DNA of 64,000 nucleotides. It comes from Annona cherimola (taxonomy: Eukaryota; Streptophyta; Magnoliopsida; Magnoliales; Annonaceae). Position numbers and translations under genes: made by a program. This document shows, piece after piece, positions 49,101 to 60,390 of the stretch (its first letter is position 1; each line of letters starts with the position of its first letter). The stretch is from the NCBI GenBank assembly GCA_030490835.1, contig CM059972.1, positions 4,308,264-4,372,263 on the forward strand, in the 5' to 3' direction. The notes under the pieces are model-generated. The model made no database searches. It was not told the DNA's origin and worked only from the letters and a program-made list of their open reading frames with translations.

Positions 49101-49648
49101 ATCATTCATTGCATATTATTTCCAGGTTCCTGCTTAGTTGTAGCCCTCATTCATGATTCCCCGACAATATGTGAAAAATGTTTGCATCATCCATTGCTTG
49201 AGGATCATGCATGGCAGATATAAATCTTGGCCATAGCATCTGCCCTATATTGTGATTTTGACCTTATTGATCAGACATGTAATAAAAATTACATCACCAT
49301 CTTTTTCAGCAGATAATCCCACGTGTAGGAACCTTATTTGTCTTGCACAACCATGCATGCGAAGACACACACACACACAATTCTCCATTCACAATCGTGC
49401 CAGTTGGGCATGATCATCCTAACCTGCTGTTTTAGCCTCACAACTTACATTTCTGTTTTTTGTGCACCTTGATCTCTAGCTAAGACTCAAAATGCTCGTA
49501 TTTGTATCAGGAGCTCAGCCTTGGCCCTGCAGTACCTGTTCACGTTGTCCTCCAAGATTGGATTCGACATTCAGATGGGAAGCTGAGTTTCTTGGGTTTT
49601 GTCAAGCTTCTACATGGGATGTCATCAAGGTCCTTTCCGAAGGCTTAA
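43180..49648 (+). CDS. CRK: CDPK-related protein kinase (CRK), 11 exons
   Basis: A Ser/Thr kinase of the CDPK-related class, with a CDPK-like layout but degenerate EF-hands. Exons: 43180-43659, 44900-45030, 45384-45425, 46110-46218, 47217-47295, 47602-47898, 48010-48122, 48449-48556, 48650-48712, 48880-49047, 49511-49648. All junctions are in phase with GT-AG, giving 575 aa, the usual CRK length. MGLCHGK offers Gly2 for myristoylation and Cys4 for palmitoylation, so membrane attachment is expected. After a Pro/Ser-rich region come the glycine loop VGRGHFGF (128-135), Lys154, Glu173, HRDLKPEN (catalytic Asp250), DFG (271-273) and APE (295-297). C-terminal residues 418-575 hold the regulatory part, including [15 protein letters not shown] and [16 protein letters not shown]. 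Calcium binding is doubtful. Symbol CRK here is not cysteine-rich receptor kinase. Confidence 0.96.
47025..47110. mobile_element. Possible LINE/SINE 3' fragment in kinase intron 4
   Basis: A CAT repeat (ATCATCATCATCATAAACC) is followed by CCCACCTAGGTGGGGTCGGC and TGCATGGATTCTGTTGCGCC. I recall this combination as a dispersed repeat in plants, linked to RTE-type LINEs or Au-type SINEs. The exact family is not certain from memory. Confidence 0.45.
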
Positions 49649-49999
49649 AAGAACTGAACTCTGCTGCTTTTAATCCACTACTTGTGGTCATCATTGACTG
49701 GAAATGCCACTGAGCAACCTTAAGCACTTACGTTCATTTCAAAGCTAGTGCATGGTTCAGTCGGCAATCAACAAGAGAAGATTCAGAGTGGGTGTTGCCC
49801 ATCTGAGCAAGATAAAAGCCATGTGGGTCCATTTTCGCATGCGATCTTGTTTTCCTCCAGTATGCCATGTTTTGTGTACTGAACTTGTACAGTTGAGGGA
49901 GGGTAGATGCTGTAATGGCAGGAAAGGAAAAAAGTGTAGGGGGTGTGAGTTTTGTGCTTGTGGGTTTATATTCTCTTTTTTACCCATTTCACTCTCCTT

Positions 50000-50005
50000 A
50001 ATAAA
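50000..50005 (+). terminator. Possible poly(A) signal of the kinase gene
   Basis: AATAAA lies about 350 bp after the kinase stop codon, within the typical range of a plant 3' UTR. Confidence 0.45.
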
Positions 50006-50589
50006 AATCTTTGAATTTCTGACTTACAGGTGCATTTGGATATTCGCTGCAGAAATTCAACAATTCATAGTAGATGCTTGCATCAAATTGGTTTTTTTTT
50101 TTTTTCCTAAAATTTTTTTAATCCTCTGATAGAGACAGCATACCATTAAGCAACTGTCGGGCCTCTGGTCCATTCAAAATTATTTGTAGTTAGGCAGGCA
50201 GATGTGTGGATAAGCGATAAATCAAGGAACCACCATGTCTACATCACAAGCTAATTGCACGGGCAGTCCTTGTGTAAGTGGTAGCTAGAGCTGGGCATGG
50301 GAAAGTCTGTTAAAAATCCAACCAGTAGACGTGGGTTGGATGAAGACGGGGGATGAAGAAAGTGGTGTTGCATTTTGAGAATGGAAAAAATTTATATAAG
50401 AATTTGGAAGCGTTGTATACGAAATATGAAAAGGTAAGGCCGTGTATTCTTTGGGAAAAAAGTGTTGTTGGAGAGTATGAAATTCGTCTTCAGGACCCCA
50501 TCCCAGTTGCGATTGGGCCAATTGAAGAAAGAAAACACAAAACAGAGGGTCGACTACAAAACACGGAGAGAGAGGGCAACCTTTCCATT

Positions 50590-50885
50590 AATGGTGTGTT
50601 TGACAATGTTAAAAAAATATTGAGGTAAAACTTTTAATTTAAAATTTTTCATTCACCATAACTATTTTATTTTTTAATTATTTCTACACATTTTCCTGTA
50701 CAACTATTTTTTTAATTATTTCTACATAACTATCCATACAATAAATTTATCTATTTTAATTTTATTCTCTTTATTCCTCATCATTATCCCTATCATATTA
50801 CATCATTTTCTTTCAATTCAATAACTTTTATATAAATTTTTTTTCATTTATAAGTTTTATCACTTCTCAAAAATACTCTAAATGG
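50590..50885 (-). mobile_element. Family B MITE between kinase and DUF1645-like gene
   Basis: Begins GGTGTGTTTGACAATG and ends TCTCAAAAATACTCTAAA. The interior shows TATTTTAATTTTATTCTCTT and CATCATTATCCCTATCATAT. The ends are eroded and no clear target duplication remains. Confidence 0.75.
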
Positions 50886-50889
50886 GATC

Positions 50890-52024
50890 TTGACTACCTA
50901 TAACATATTACGATCATAAAACTATATTTTTTTTCCTATTATAAATCTTGTCCACTAATATGTATTTTGTCAAAATACCACATTTTTCCTATCGTCGTTA
51001 ATCTTTCCACAATAAGTCTCATCTGTTTTGTCAAAATACCGTAATTGCGAAATAGATGTCATTCACTGATGCAGACTAATTGAGAGCTACGACCGACGTT
51101 TAAAATGCAAAGACAAATTTGCACAAAAAATTTCAAATTAAATATTGTCATTTTCATATTTCTGTGTTTGAAAACTCCACATCTAAGCTCTGTAGGCTTT
51201 ATCGGTTAATACAGTCTTACCTCGTAGTATTTTGAAACATAGAGGATCTATTTTGTCAATGTCAAAACATACTCTGATAATTCATGCCTTAACAAAATTC
51301 ACAGGATCCATTTTCAAATACCCCTGACTCAAATAAGTGTTCCCAATTGAACATCAGCCAAGCCAAAGTGCAGTAATTGTCAGAGTTCCTAGTATACTCG
51401 TATCCTGTGGGCTTTTTTGCAAATTAGACCAAAATTATCTGATTGTTTGTTAACTATCTCAATACTATACGGATTTTGCAGATTAAGCTATTAGTTTAAT
51501 TTTGACAATGTGATTTCAGATTCTACTAAAAAAAAATTTTCGGGGCTCATTTAATTTAAATATTATATCTAATTGAGTTTCATCAGCTCATTACTTCCAA
51601 GTCTCCAACAGCCTAAAACCAAAAAGGTCTCATGCAAATTTTATTTATTTTTTTTAAGAAAAAAATGGAATGCAGCGGAACAGCTACGGCATGCTCTCTT
51701 TATTGGTCCTTGAATTTAATCAAGGCGTCAACAGATTAGGACAAAACCATGGTCAAGAGAAGTTGAATGGCAGAAGCTTCCAAGACATGTTGCCACGGCG
51801 ATCCGAATCTCCAGCAGCTAGCATGCAACAATGGCGAAGCTGTCCAAATCAAACGCCTGCTGAATGCTGATGTAGCCGACTTTTAGGCGTACATTTTCTT
51901 CAAACGACTAGTATTGTGGTTTACTGCACTTTATAGCAGTGCAAAGCTTTGAAGCTTAGATTAGCCAGAAAAGAAGGTTACTCCATCGTGTATCTTCTTA
52001 GCCTTTTGTTGGAAGGTCCTGAAA
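50890..52024. other. Upstream region of the DUF1645-like gene
   Basis: AT-rich to about 51660, then more balanced sequence that may be promoter and leader. A 66-codon open frame at 51670 has no recognisable product. Confidence 0.4.
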
Positions 52025-53113
52025 ATGAGGTCTGTCAATCTCCAATCCAAGCAACCAGTGTCTTCAAATTCCCCACCTGCTGCCTTCTCCTCCATCAGCC
52101 CCACTTGCGAGCTACTGCCAATGGAATTGGAAGGTGTGGTTGCAGCACACAAGAGCTCGAGCCATGGAATATTGGAATCCCAATCAGAGAGTAATCTCCC
52201 CACCCCTTACGCTACTGCCCCATCAAGCCCAACTAGGAGTAGTAGCACCCCCTTCAATTCCACACCTTGCTTCTACAGCTATCCGTCAAGCCCGGTGGCG
52301 GAGTTGGAGCCGTCACCGGCAGCAAAGAACAGCAGCAACGAAGAGCAACCAAAGATACAACAGCAGCAGCAACAAACCATGTCATTGGATGAGGAACTTT
52401 TTAGCAACGGGCAGCTCCGGCCCCTGAAACTGCCACCCCGCCTTCAAGGCGGAAAGAATCCAAGCCCACGTGTTCCTTCGCCGATGAGGTCGCGTGGCGC
52501 CACCTCCTGCTACACCTTCTACAGCCAGAGTTTCAAGAACAAGGACTTCGATCCCTTTGCCGCCGCTCTAGAGGAGATCAGAAAGGAGGATGCATGGTTG
52601 GAGCAGACGCCGCCACGGCGGCAGCAGCAGCATCGACGCACCCAGTCTCATGACAATGACAAAGACATGGACCCAGCGGAGCTTTCTGGGCAGGTCAGAC
52701 GGGTCCCAAAAGGGCAATGCACGCCCAAAGTCAGGCCCAGTCCTTTCTCTGGGCCTGTAACTGTTGGAGGTGGGCATTCAAGCAAGGCAGTGAGAGGGTG
52801 GGACTCTCTGGTCTCGTTGTCTAAGAGGAAAATGATCAGGGACCGTCAAATCCAGGCCGCGTGTGAAGATAGCTGGGTCTCTGAGCCGGACAAGGAAAGA
52901 GATCATCAGGCAACGATAGGAAGGCCAGAAGATGAGTCGACGAGCCCTATCATCGGAGCCCTCCATCAGGCCCAGTACAAGGTGGAAGAGGGTGTTGAGC
53001 ACAAGCGCGTGCAAATGAAAGCCCTCATTAAATATAAGCCAGATAAACTGTTCTTATGTTTCGGGCTCGATTCTAGAGGTAAGAAGAGGATGCAGAAAGA
53101 AGAAAGATTTTAG
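52025..53113 (+). CDS. Ser/Pro-rich plant protein, DUF1645-like
   Basis: A single-exon gene of 362 aa; function unknown. Visible features: YATAPSSPTR (62-71) and YSYPSSP (85-91), a poly-Gln run (112-117), and the block LDEELFSNGQLRPLKLPPRL (121-140). FDPFAAALEEIRKEDAWLE (175-193) and a basic tail KLFLCFGLDSRGKKRM (341-356) follow. The SAPSSP-type motifs and the ELF-NGQ-RPLK-PPRL block are what I recall of DUF1645 proteins; this assignment is inference. The protein looks largely disordered, with no signal peptide or membrane segment. Met33 (MELEGVV) is an alternative start that would remove a Ser-rich leader. It lies 2.4 kb downstream of the kinase in the same direction, with no sign of a functional link. 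Confidence 0.75.
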   Translation: MRSVNLQSKQPVSSNSPPAAFSSISPTCELLPMELEGVVAAHKSSSHGILESQSESNLPTPYATAPSSPTRSSSTPFNSTPCFYSYPSSPVAELEPSPAAKNSSNEEQPKIQQQQQQTMSLDEELFSNGQLRPLKLPPRLQGGKNPSPRVPSPMRSRGATSCYTFYSQSFKNKDFDPFAAALEEIRKEDAWLEQTPPRRQQQHRRTQSHDNDKDMDPAELSGQVRRVPKGQCTPKVRPSPFSGPVTVGGGHSSKAVRGWDSLVSLSKRKMIRDRQIQAACEDSWVSEPDKERDHQATIGRPEDESTSPIIGALHQAQYKVEEGVEHKRVQMKALIKYKPDKLFLCFGLDSRGKKRMQKEERF

Positions 53114-53228
53114 TTTCTTGGCTCTGGCGGACCATGCCCCAAAAGTGGACGCGGGCCAAAAATCCAACGGTTCGGATTTCTGCCGCTGATGCCGAAGAGA
53201 GGGCCAACATCTAAGGTCTCTAGAATAT

Positions 53229-53772
53229 CGGGACGCTTTTATGAAATCTCATTCACTTTTATGAAATCTCAATCATTTTTTAAATCTTGATAGTTGATAG
53301 AAAATACACCTCATCCATTATATTTAACATTATTTATAATATCCTAAAAAACCTTTTTATTTTTTTAATTTCACTTTATAGTTTATACTAGCCTCATTTA
53401 TAAATGTGTAAAATCAACGTAATAAAATAGTTCGATATTAAAATATCAACTTTAAAGTAATTTTTTCAAAATTTAAACCATTTAAAATATCAATAACATG
53501 TAGATAAATGATCCTATAAAATATTGTTACATTTTATTACATTTGTTAATGGATTTAAGCGTTTTTCATAATTTACACATGAATGCACCTATTTTTGAGC
53601 AAATGTTGTCTACCTACCTATTGGATTGGAATGAAACTTAATCTCCTAACTAAACAAATGGTGTAAAATACAATCAATGGATTAAATTTTTCATTAAGGA
53701 TCAACATTTCAAAAATAAAAAGAATTTGACGAAATCATTTTTATGAAACCCAATTTCATAAAAACATTCCCA
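53229..53772. mobile_element. Family C element, 544 bp, 9-bp target duplication
   Basis: The inverted ends are GGGACGCTTTTATGAAAT and ATTTCATAAAAACATTCCC. The flanks are identical 9-mers CTAGAATAT at 53220-53228 and 53773-53781. A 9-bp duplication points to the Mutator superfamily. The interior has AACGTAATAAAATAGTTCGA and shares a core with family A. There is no coding capacity. It lies 115 bp past the DUF1645-like stop codon. Confidence 0.85.
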
Positions 53773-53784
53773 CTAGAATATATG

Positions 53785-54380
53785 TTCCTCACCCTGGATT
53801 TGAGTATATATTATTCTTTTGCAGTGTTATCACAGTCACACTTTTACCAATTCTAATTGTGTAGTAAGTACCGAAATATGGCGATCAAAGAAAAAAAAAA
53901 TGTACCCAAATATGTTGTTTGGTCCGAATGCTCGTATTAGTTGTAAAAGAGTACATATTCGATGAACATATCCCGACTGGAGAGTGTAGAACAGTGAAAT
54001 TGGACAATCATCCTCAGCAAGTCGTGCTCGAAATTTCAGGGCAAGGGCGACCATCGCCTCATATTGGGGCATACAAAAAAAAAAAAATCGAACAAAACAA
54101 TAGAGCTCCAATTGGACGTAGTAACAACAAGAGAATTTTGAGTGCTCAACGCATTAAAAGTTGCCTGTATTCTACAACACAGAATGGATAATCGGATCTT
54201 ACGGTTCACTACTTGCCTAGAATAAACTCGATTAGTGAAATTTGATCAAAAGCGAGCAGAATAAACTAGACATTCACTAGGTTACTTGGAATATACAGAA
54301 ATGTTTATGCAGGCATTGTATTTCATTGCAGACATGTCGAAGCTACTGGGTCTCCTCCGAGCAGATCCACTTGGCTATTC
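53785..54380. other. Intergenic between convergent genes
   Basis: This separates the DUF1645-like gene (+) and the CFAP20 terminal exon (-). It must contain the CFAP20 3' UTR. No other gene was seen. Confidence 0.5.
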
Positions 54381-56802
54381 TCACTGCGCCTTCTGTAATT
54401 TGCAAGAGAAGGCGTTAGAAATCAAGGTGACAGTAAACCGACCAGACAACAGGAGAATTAGATGCATAGGGTGTTATCTGATGCATACTGCCGGTCCATG
54501 GTAAGCTGATCCAGTATTCCCACATTGTGAAAACGTTATATATCTCACTGATTCAAGGACGAGATCCTATCTTCTAGATGGAGTATGCTTTCCTTTTCTT
54601 CAAAAATTATCATGTCTGGATGACAACCCCCTTATTTTCTTGGGTTGGATGGATACCTCATAACACATCTATGGGCCAAAACCCACAAACAACAGTTGCA
54701 TAGGCCCCTGTTGCAGATGGATCTTGTGTTGACCATAGGCTTGGATTAGGCCAACTTCTTCTGGACAGCCGTAGCTGGGAACCAACAGAGGCTCCCTAAA
54801 AGCTATAGAATGAGATTCACCTGCATGGGAAGGTACAGCTTAAATTCTGGGGGAAGCTCTTCCTCTGAGTACAGCCGGTCAGAGAAATATATCCTTCTCA
54901 GTCGACAGTTTGCATGAACCTGGACACGCAGAGTTTCGACATAGTTTGTGCCATAAGCCCTCCTTGTCAGATCAGCTAGATTTAACTGAATCTGATTCCA
55001 TCCATCATCTAGTCTTAATGGCATGGTGCAGATATATGGTTTCACTCGTGTCACTGCCTACAAAGAGGACCACCTGATCAGCAGAGGTCGTTTTATTACT
55101 AGACATCAACAACATTTCATGAACAACAAGGATGTGTGCAAATTTGAGCTTGTGTTCTATGCATTCATCAAGAAGTTACAATTTTTTGAGTTAAATAAAT
55201 CTTCACCTCATAGACTAGAGTATTATACTGGAAAGAGACAAATGTACCATATTTACACCAATAATTAATTGTCATATCATGCACAGGACCATTTCAGATT
55301 ATCTGGGTTAGAGTTTGAAGAACTCGATAAGTCATCAAGCATCCAGAAGGGAATAGACACAAGACGAGAACCTTGCCACTTTTGTCCTCTCAATCATAGA
55401 TAATGAAATAAATGATCTTGACAGATAAGCATCAAACTTAACATCACAAGGAAGATGAGCTCAAAATCAGACTAATCAGTATTTAAGGGATTTCAGGTAC
55501 TAAAGCATCTAATCATACATGCAGAAGATTAATAGCATTTTCACATTTTTGTGGCATGAAATTGCACATAAGAAAGAATCAACAGCTAAACATTTGACAG
55601 ACTTACACGCTTGATAATTTGAAGCTCTGAAACGCCGTCGGACATTCTTATCATCCAGAACTTGGATCTCAAATGTGAAATATTTCTTTAAATTCTTTAC
55701 AATCATAACCAGAAAATTAAGCTTTATCCCAAGTGTAGCATTAGGATCTGCAGGACACGTGATATACGTTGACTGCACATTTGATCCAATAATTTCAAGG
55801 ACATTGGACTGGATATCTTCATCCTGAGGCCGTTTGATCTGACCATTAATGACTGCACAAGACCCAAGAATTATATGGATATACAATAATCGCTGCAAAG
55901 AAACTGTCCGCAATCTGAATAACTCAAAAGCAACAGTTAAAGGAGAAGAATAAGAAACGTTCAAACAGCCATTCAAAGGGCCAAGGGAGCTCCACAATCT
56001 GCATATCTGTCCAGTTGTCCCAATGGTTGGCTAATTTTCTGACGTCTTTGAAACAAATATAACCACAATCTGACACAGGCTCGATTTCTACAGATAAATT
56101 ATTTATAGAAACACCATCTGGATACTTGTTCAGACGTACAATGATTTGAGAATTTGATCCACTGGTTTTGGAGGAAATGGAACAAATTTGAAGCAAGATA
56201 TCTCAACAAAGAAAATTTTTGAGTTTGGATAGGTGGAAGTGATTGGTGTATGGAAAAAATGAAGTGCTTTGCATTCGTGAGAATTATTTTTCTCAATTTC
56301 TTACATGATTAAGTTTGAAATGAATCAATTAATATTCTCTCTTTTAACAGATTCACCAAAGTCAGAATATCGAGCCAGTCAACATGATGGGCTGACCAAC
56401 ATGATGACTTAAACGGTTAAACCAGGCCACTCAGTCATGCAGCTAGACATACCTTGAATGAAAGGAACTTAAAAATAGACTGATTAAAACTCTGACCTTT
56501 AAGTATCCTAAAAATCGTCCAGCTAGCAGATTTAATTCTGAACAATACTTCAATATTAATACTTTGATTTTAAAAAGTATATCATAACATAACTAAAGGC
56601 AAGCAACAAGGAGAAATTTCAAACCTTCTTTGTCCCATATTTGTAAAGGCTTGCTCCTTCAAAAACAATAAAAAATTCAGACCATGAGAAAATGAGATGG
56701 GTATGAAATTATAGTCCTTCCAAAGCACAAATTCGTGAATGGAACATACCCTAGGCTGTACAAAATGGATAAGAATCCAGACTGAAATGTATTCTTAAAC
56801 AT
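54381..56802 (-). CDS. CFAP20: CFAP20/BUG22 homologue (DUF667), 5 exons
   Basis: CFAP20 is a small, highly conserved protein. In ciliates and animals it sits in axonemes and centrioles; it is also retained in flowering plants, which have no cilia, where its role is unclear. Exons in transcript order: 56802-56750, 56656-56625, 55852-55607, 55053-54821, 54392-54381. All joins are in phase, giving 191 aa. The protein starts [20 protein letters not shown] and continues [101 protein letters not shown] and [20 protein letters not shown]. The family pattern is unbroken. The 12-base last exon encodes KAQ and stop; without it the frame would run into intron 4 and end VNLIL. The leader probably lies near 57.7 kb, beyond a 5' UTR intron. 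Confidence 0.95.
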
Positions 56803-57705
56803 TTTTCACAGCAACCACCTAAAACTGCAAAACCAGAAACCAATCAAGCTCCTGCATGAAGAGAAAATGATACAAACTAATTTTTCTCTTCTGCAGATCC
56901 CCTGATAAAGAAGGCCATATTATTCACCCAAAGTTAAAATTAGTTATAGAGCTAACATAAAAAATTCAAACTGCATGTCGAAAGAAAGAAAGATTGCAAG
57001 GAAAAAAAAAAGAATGTAAAAATTTCTTTTCATCAGATACATAATTTAAAAAAAAAAAAAAAAAAACATGAACAAAAATTTTCAAGGCAAACCCACTTCA
57101 AAGTGTTAACTTCATGTGAAACAATTGAAAGGGTTCCCCTAACCCTGAATCTTCATGTGCCCCAGCATATAGCATATATGGACCAGTGGAATTCAAAAGG
57201 TGATTCCTCTTTTCTTTTGTTGTTGTTATCGTGGTGCACCAAACGACATTGACTGGCATAATTTTTGGATTCCATACTATTGTCGAGGGTTAGAACGGGT
57301 GTCTATAAAACATGTTGGGCGGCTCAAGGGTGGCGTAAGATGTAGAACAGGCTGAAGAAGAAGTTTATATGAAAAACAGATGTGCCCCTTCAGGGTATTT
57401 CCAGGAGAGAGCAATACCCCTGGCAGAACTACAAGACGCATCAGTAATTCATAAATCACAAAATTTTCCGTGACTGTTACAGTCGTTGCCAGCCTATTAT
57501 CATCCAGAAATCCAGAGAGCATGAATCTGGCATAAATCGACGTTTTTTCGAAGTGTCAAATTGAGAAAGAATGCATGAATGAGAGTCACGCATCAAAATC
57601 TCATGAAACAAACACCGCTTTAGACTAAAGGAAGAGAATGAAGAAAAGTGTATTCTGCTAGATTCTGCTAGCTAACCAAGCATGAATAGAGAAAATGAAA
57701 AAGAA

Positions 57706-57719
57706 AAACCCTAACCCTA
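57706..57719. promoter_or_regulatory. Double telo-box near the CFAP20 transcription start
   Basis: AAACCCTAACCCTA, two telomere-like units, lies about 900 bp upstream of the CFAP20 start codon in GC-richer sequence (57660-57860) that looks like its promoter or first leader exon. Telo-boxes are known cis-elements in plant promoters of growth-related genes. The link to CFAP20 is inferred from position. Confidence 0.6.
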
Positions 57720-58049
57720 GGGAAGAGAGAAAGCTGACCTTTTCTTTTTAACCTATATCCGCGTTGTTCTCTGGAGTCTTCTCGAACGCGGGAAATCTGA
57801 GAAGATGTGGAGGGAGAAAAGAAATGCAGGGAAAGGGAGCTTTGTTTACGATCCTCTGGCAGACCATGGGACATTATACGCTAGGAACCGAAAGCCGCCT
57901 CCAACAAATAATAATAATAATAATTTAAAAAAGATTGTTTGCAAATTACCATCTAATATGTTCCTTCGCATCTTTATTTTTTGCACGTCTAACGTCCGCC
58001 GCTCCTTCTGACGAATGTAACTCGATGACGAAGTTATTTCTGAGACTAA

Positions 58050-58365
58050 AATTTTTGAAATTTTCAGCAGTCTATAATTATTTTATTTTTTTACAATTTT
58101 TTTTATACAAACTATCTTACTTTTTAATCATTCCACCAAACTACCCATAACTACTCTATTTTTAATTACTATTTTACCATTTTTAATTATTTCCAAACAA
58201 TTAACGATACTACTAATTTATCTATTTTAATTTTATTCTCTTTGTACTTTAATATCTCGTTATTACTCATATCATATCACATCATTTTTTATTAATTTGA
58301 CAGCTTTTATATAAAAATCTTTTCGTCAAAAAATTTTACCTTTAAATACCCTAAGGATAAACAAC
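58050..58365 (-). mobile_element. Family B MITE
   Basis: ATCTATTTTAATTTTATTCT, GTTATTACTCATATCATATC and ACATCATTTTTTATTAATTT are in minus-orientation order. The ends are eroded (AAATTTTACCTTTAAATACCC on the right). Confidence 0.72.
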
Positions 58366-58369
58366 TTTA

Positions 58370-59060
58370 CAAAATAAAGTTTTAATTAATTGTCCGAGCG
58401 TGATGAAGATCGACTTTAGAAATTAAAAATACAAATGTCCGGAAACCTAAAATGTCTAATTTGCAGTTGAGAAAATAACAGATTAATTTATAGTCGAAAG
58501 AATTCTATGTCATTTTTCAAAAGCATTTTTTTATTTCTAAAAAATAACAATATTTTTTATTTATAATACAACATTTTCTAATCCTAATCTACCTTTTTTC
58601 CATTTCTAATGCATTTTTATCCTAAATTCTAATCCTTTCAAAGATCCCAACAATCCCTTAGGCGTTTGTTCATATAAGAATAAAAATGGAGAATAAAGAT
58701 AAAGTGAATATCATAGGAATAAAGTTAGAATAAAAAAATAAACATGGATAATTATATGGAAAAATATCAGAAAATGGTTAGAAAGATATTAAAAATAATT
58801 GAAATGTAAAGATAAAAATAAAAAATTAGAATAATTGGATATTAACTTTTGCATTATCATTTCTCATTTTTATTTTCCTCTAAACAAACAAACTCTTATT
58901 GCTAGTTTTTTTCAATAATGTTTATTTTACACGAAGGGACTTGCTTCCAATTGTTAGTGATAAATAATGCAAGTTCGTACGCACTTTTGTTGGGAGCGGA
59001 ACCGGCTTGGAACGTTTAACATCTTGAGTTTTGCAAATCAGCCTCACAATATTTCTCTAG
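58370..59060. other. Intergenic, no gene seen
   Basis: AT-rich. The segment 58545-58900 holds inverted-looking halves (CTAATCCTAATCTACC and TTAGAATAAAAAAATAAACA) and may be an old foldback MITE. Confidence 0.4.
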
Positions 59061-59067
59061 TTGGCTT

Positions 59068-59640
59068 GATCGCTCCATACAACTTCATGATATTAATCTA
59101 AATTCCGAAATGACCATGAAAGTATGTAGATAAGATAATTCTTTGGTATTTTAACTAACTAAGTAAATATTATTAAGCATAGTGGGTGCTCACTTATAGT
59201 GTTTAATAATATTTATTTAAATAAATATACCAAAAATCATTTTGTTTAGATACTTTGGTTAATAAATGCAACCTCACAGTATTGCTGCAATTGTTTTAAT
59301 CCTCTATACAACCTCATGATATTGCTCTAGAATTTGAAAGACCAATTAAAGTATCTAAATAAGATAAATTTTCGATATTTTAAATAAGTAAATATTATTA
59401 ATCATAAATCATAATGGGTACCTGATTCATAAAAAGTCACATGGTTTCAAAAATTTAAGAAGTTTGATACCTCTATACAACCTCATGATATTGCTCTAGA
59501 ATTTGAAATGACCAATTAAAGTATCTAAATAAGATAAATTTTCGATATTTTAAATAAGTAAATATTATTAAGCATAAATCATAATGGGTACCTGATTCAT
59601 AAAAAGTCACATGGTTTCAAAAATTTAAGAAGTTTGATAC
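59068..59640. repeat. Tandem repeat, 170-bp unit
   Basis: Two nearly identical units lie at 59301-59469 and 59470-59640, each starting CCTCTATACAACCTCATGAT and ending AAATTTAAGAAGTTTGATAC. They differ by about two positions, so the duplication is recent. A diverged third copy lies at about 59068-59220 (CCATACAACTTCATGATATT, AAGTAAATATTATTAAGCAT). Confidence 0.9.
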
Positions 59641-60070
59641 TGTGATTTATGAATCGGTTCCACTTGATGTTTGTTTTGCCCTTTTCAGGATCTACTGGGC
59701 TTGTGCATGTGACGTGGGGCGAAAAAATACATCAAAGCGTGTCACTGTTAGCCCAATCTCATACACACACGCTAGTCATTACATACTTTATGGCTGCATA
59801 TGAAAATATAAACTATGCTTTGTCATTGCAACCATATGTAGCCACCAGGTCATTACATATTATAAAATTCAAAACAGGCCACTGTCAGCTCAATCTCATC
59901 CACACAAATACTAGTTTCTGGTTACTTTCTTCAAAGTTCGTTTCCACCCCATCATATACACAAATTTGCAACTATAAAGTATGTAATGACCTTAATCTAT
60001 AATTTATAATTTACGATTCAACAATAAAGCATTTAATGATCTTAATTTATAATTTCGTATAGGGGTTTTG
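59641..60070. other. Intergenic, no gene seen
   Basis: A frame of 117 codons is open at 59649-60002 but is not recognised. The sequence contains partial inverted motifs (GTCATTACATA, GTATGTAATGAC) that suggest an old repeat. Confidence 0.4.
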
Positions 60071-60074
60071 ATCA

Positions 60075-60390
60075 TTTTAGATCATTCTAAAATGACATAA
60101 GGTCATTTCAGACCGGTCGCAAATATATATTTTTTATTTTTAAAACTTTTAATAATCTATGTATATTTAATTTATAAATCAATTTTTTATTTTTGGATAT
60201 GTATATTTATTTTAGATTTTTAATTATAAGATTATTTTGGTCATTTTAAATTATTAAAATGACTAAAATATCCACATATTTAAAAATCCAAATATATATC
60301 TCAAAATATTAAAACTTATTTACATTAATAATTTTATAAAAAATTTAAAAAATAAAGAATATGTTATGACAGGCACAAATGATCATGCAC
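60075..60390. mobile_element. Hairpin element, diverged member of the 61.7 kb family
   Basis: TTTTTGGATATGTATATTTATT and its inverted partner AAAAATCCAAATATATATCT flank a short stem around ATTTTGGTCATTTTAAATTA. The motif GACCGGTCG near the left end is shared with the element at 61702-62075. Confidence 0.6.
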
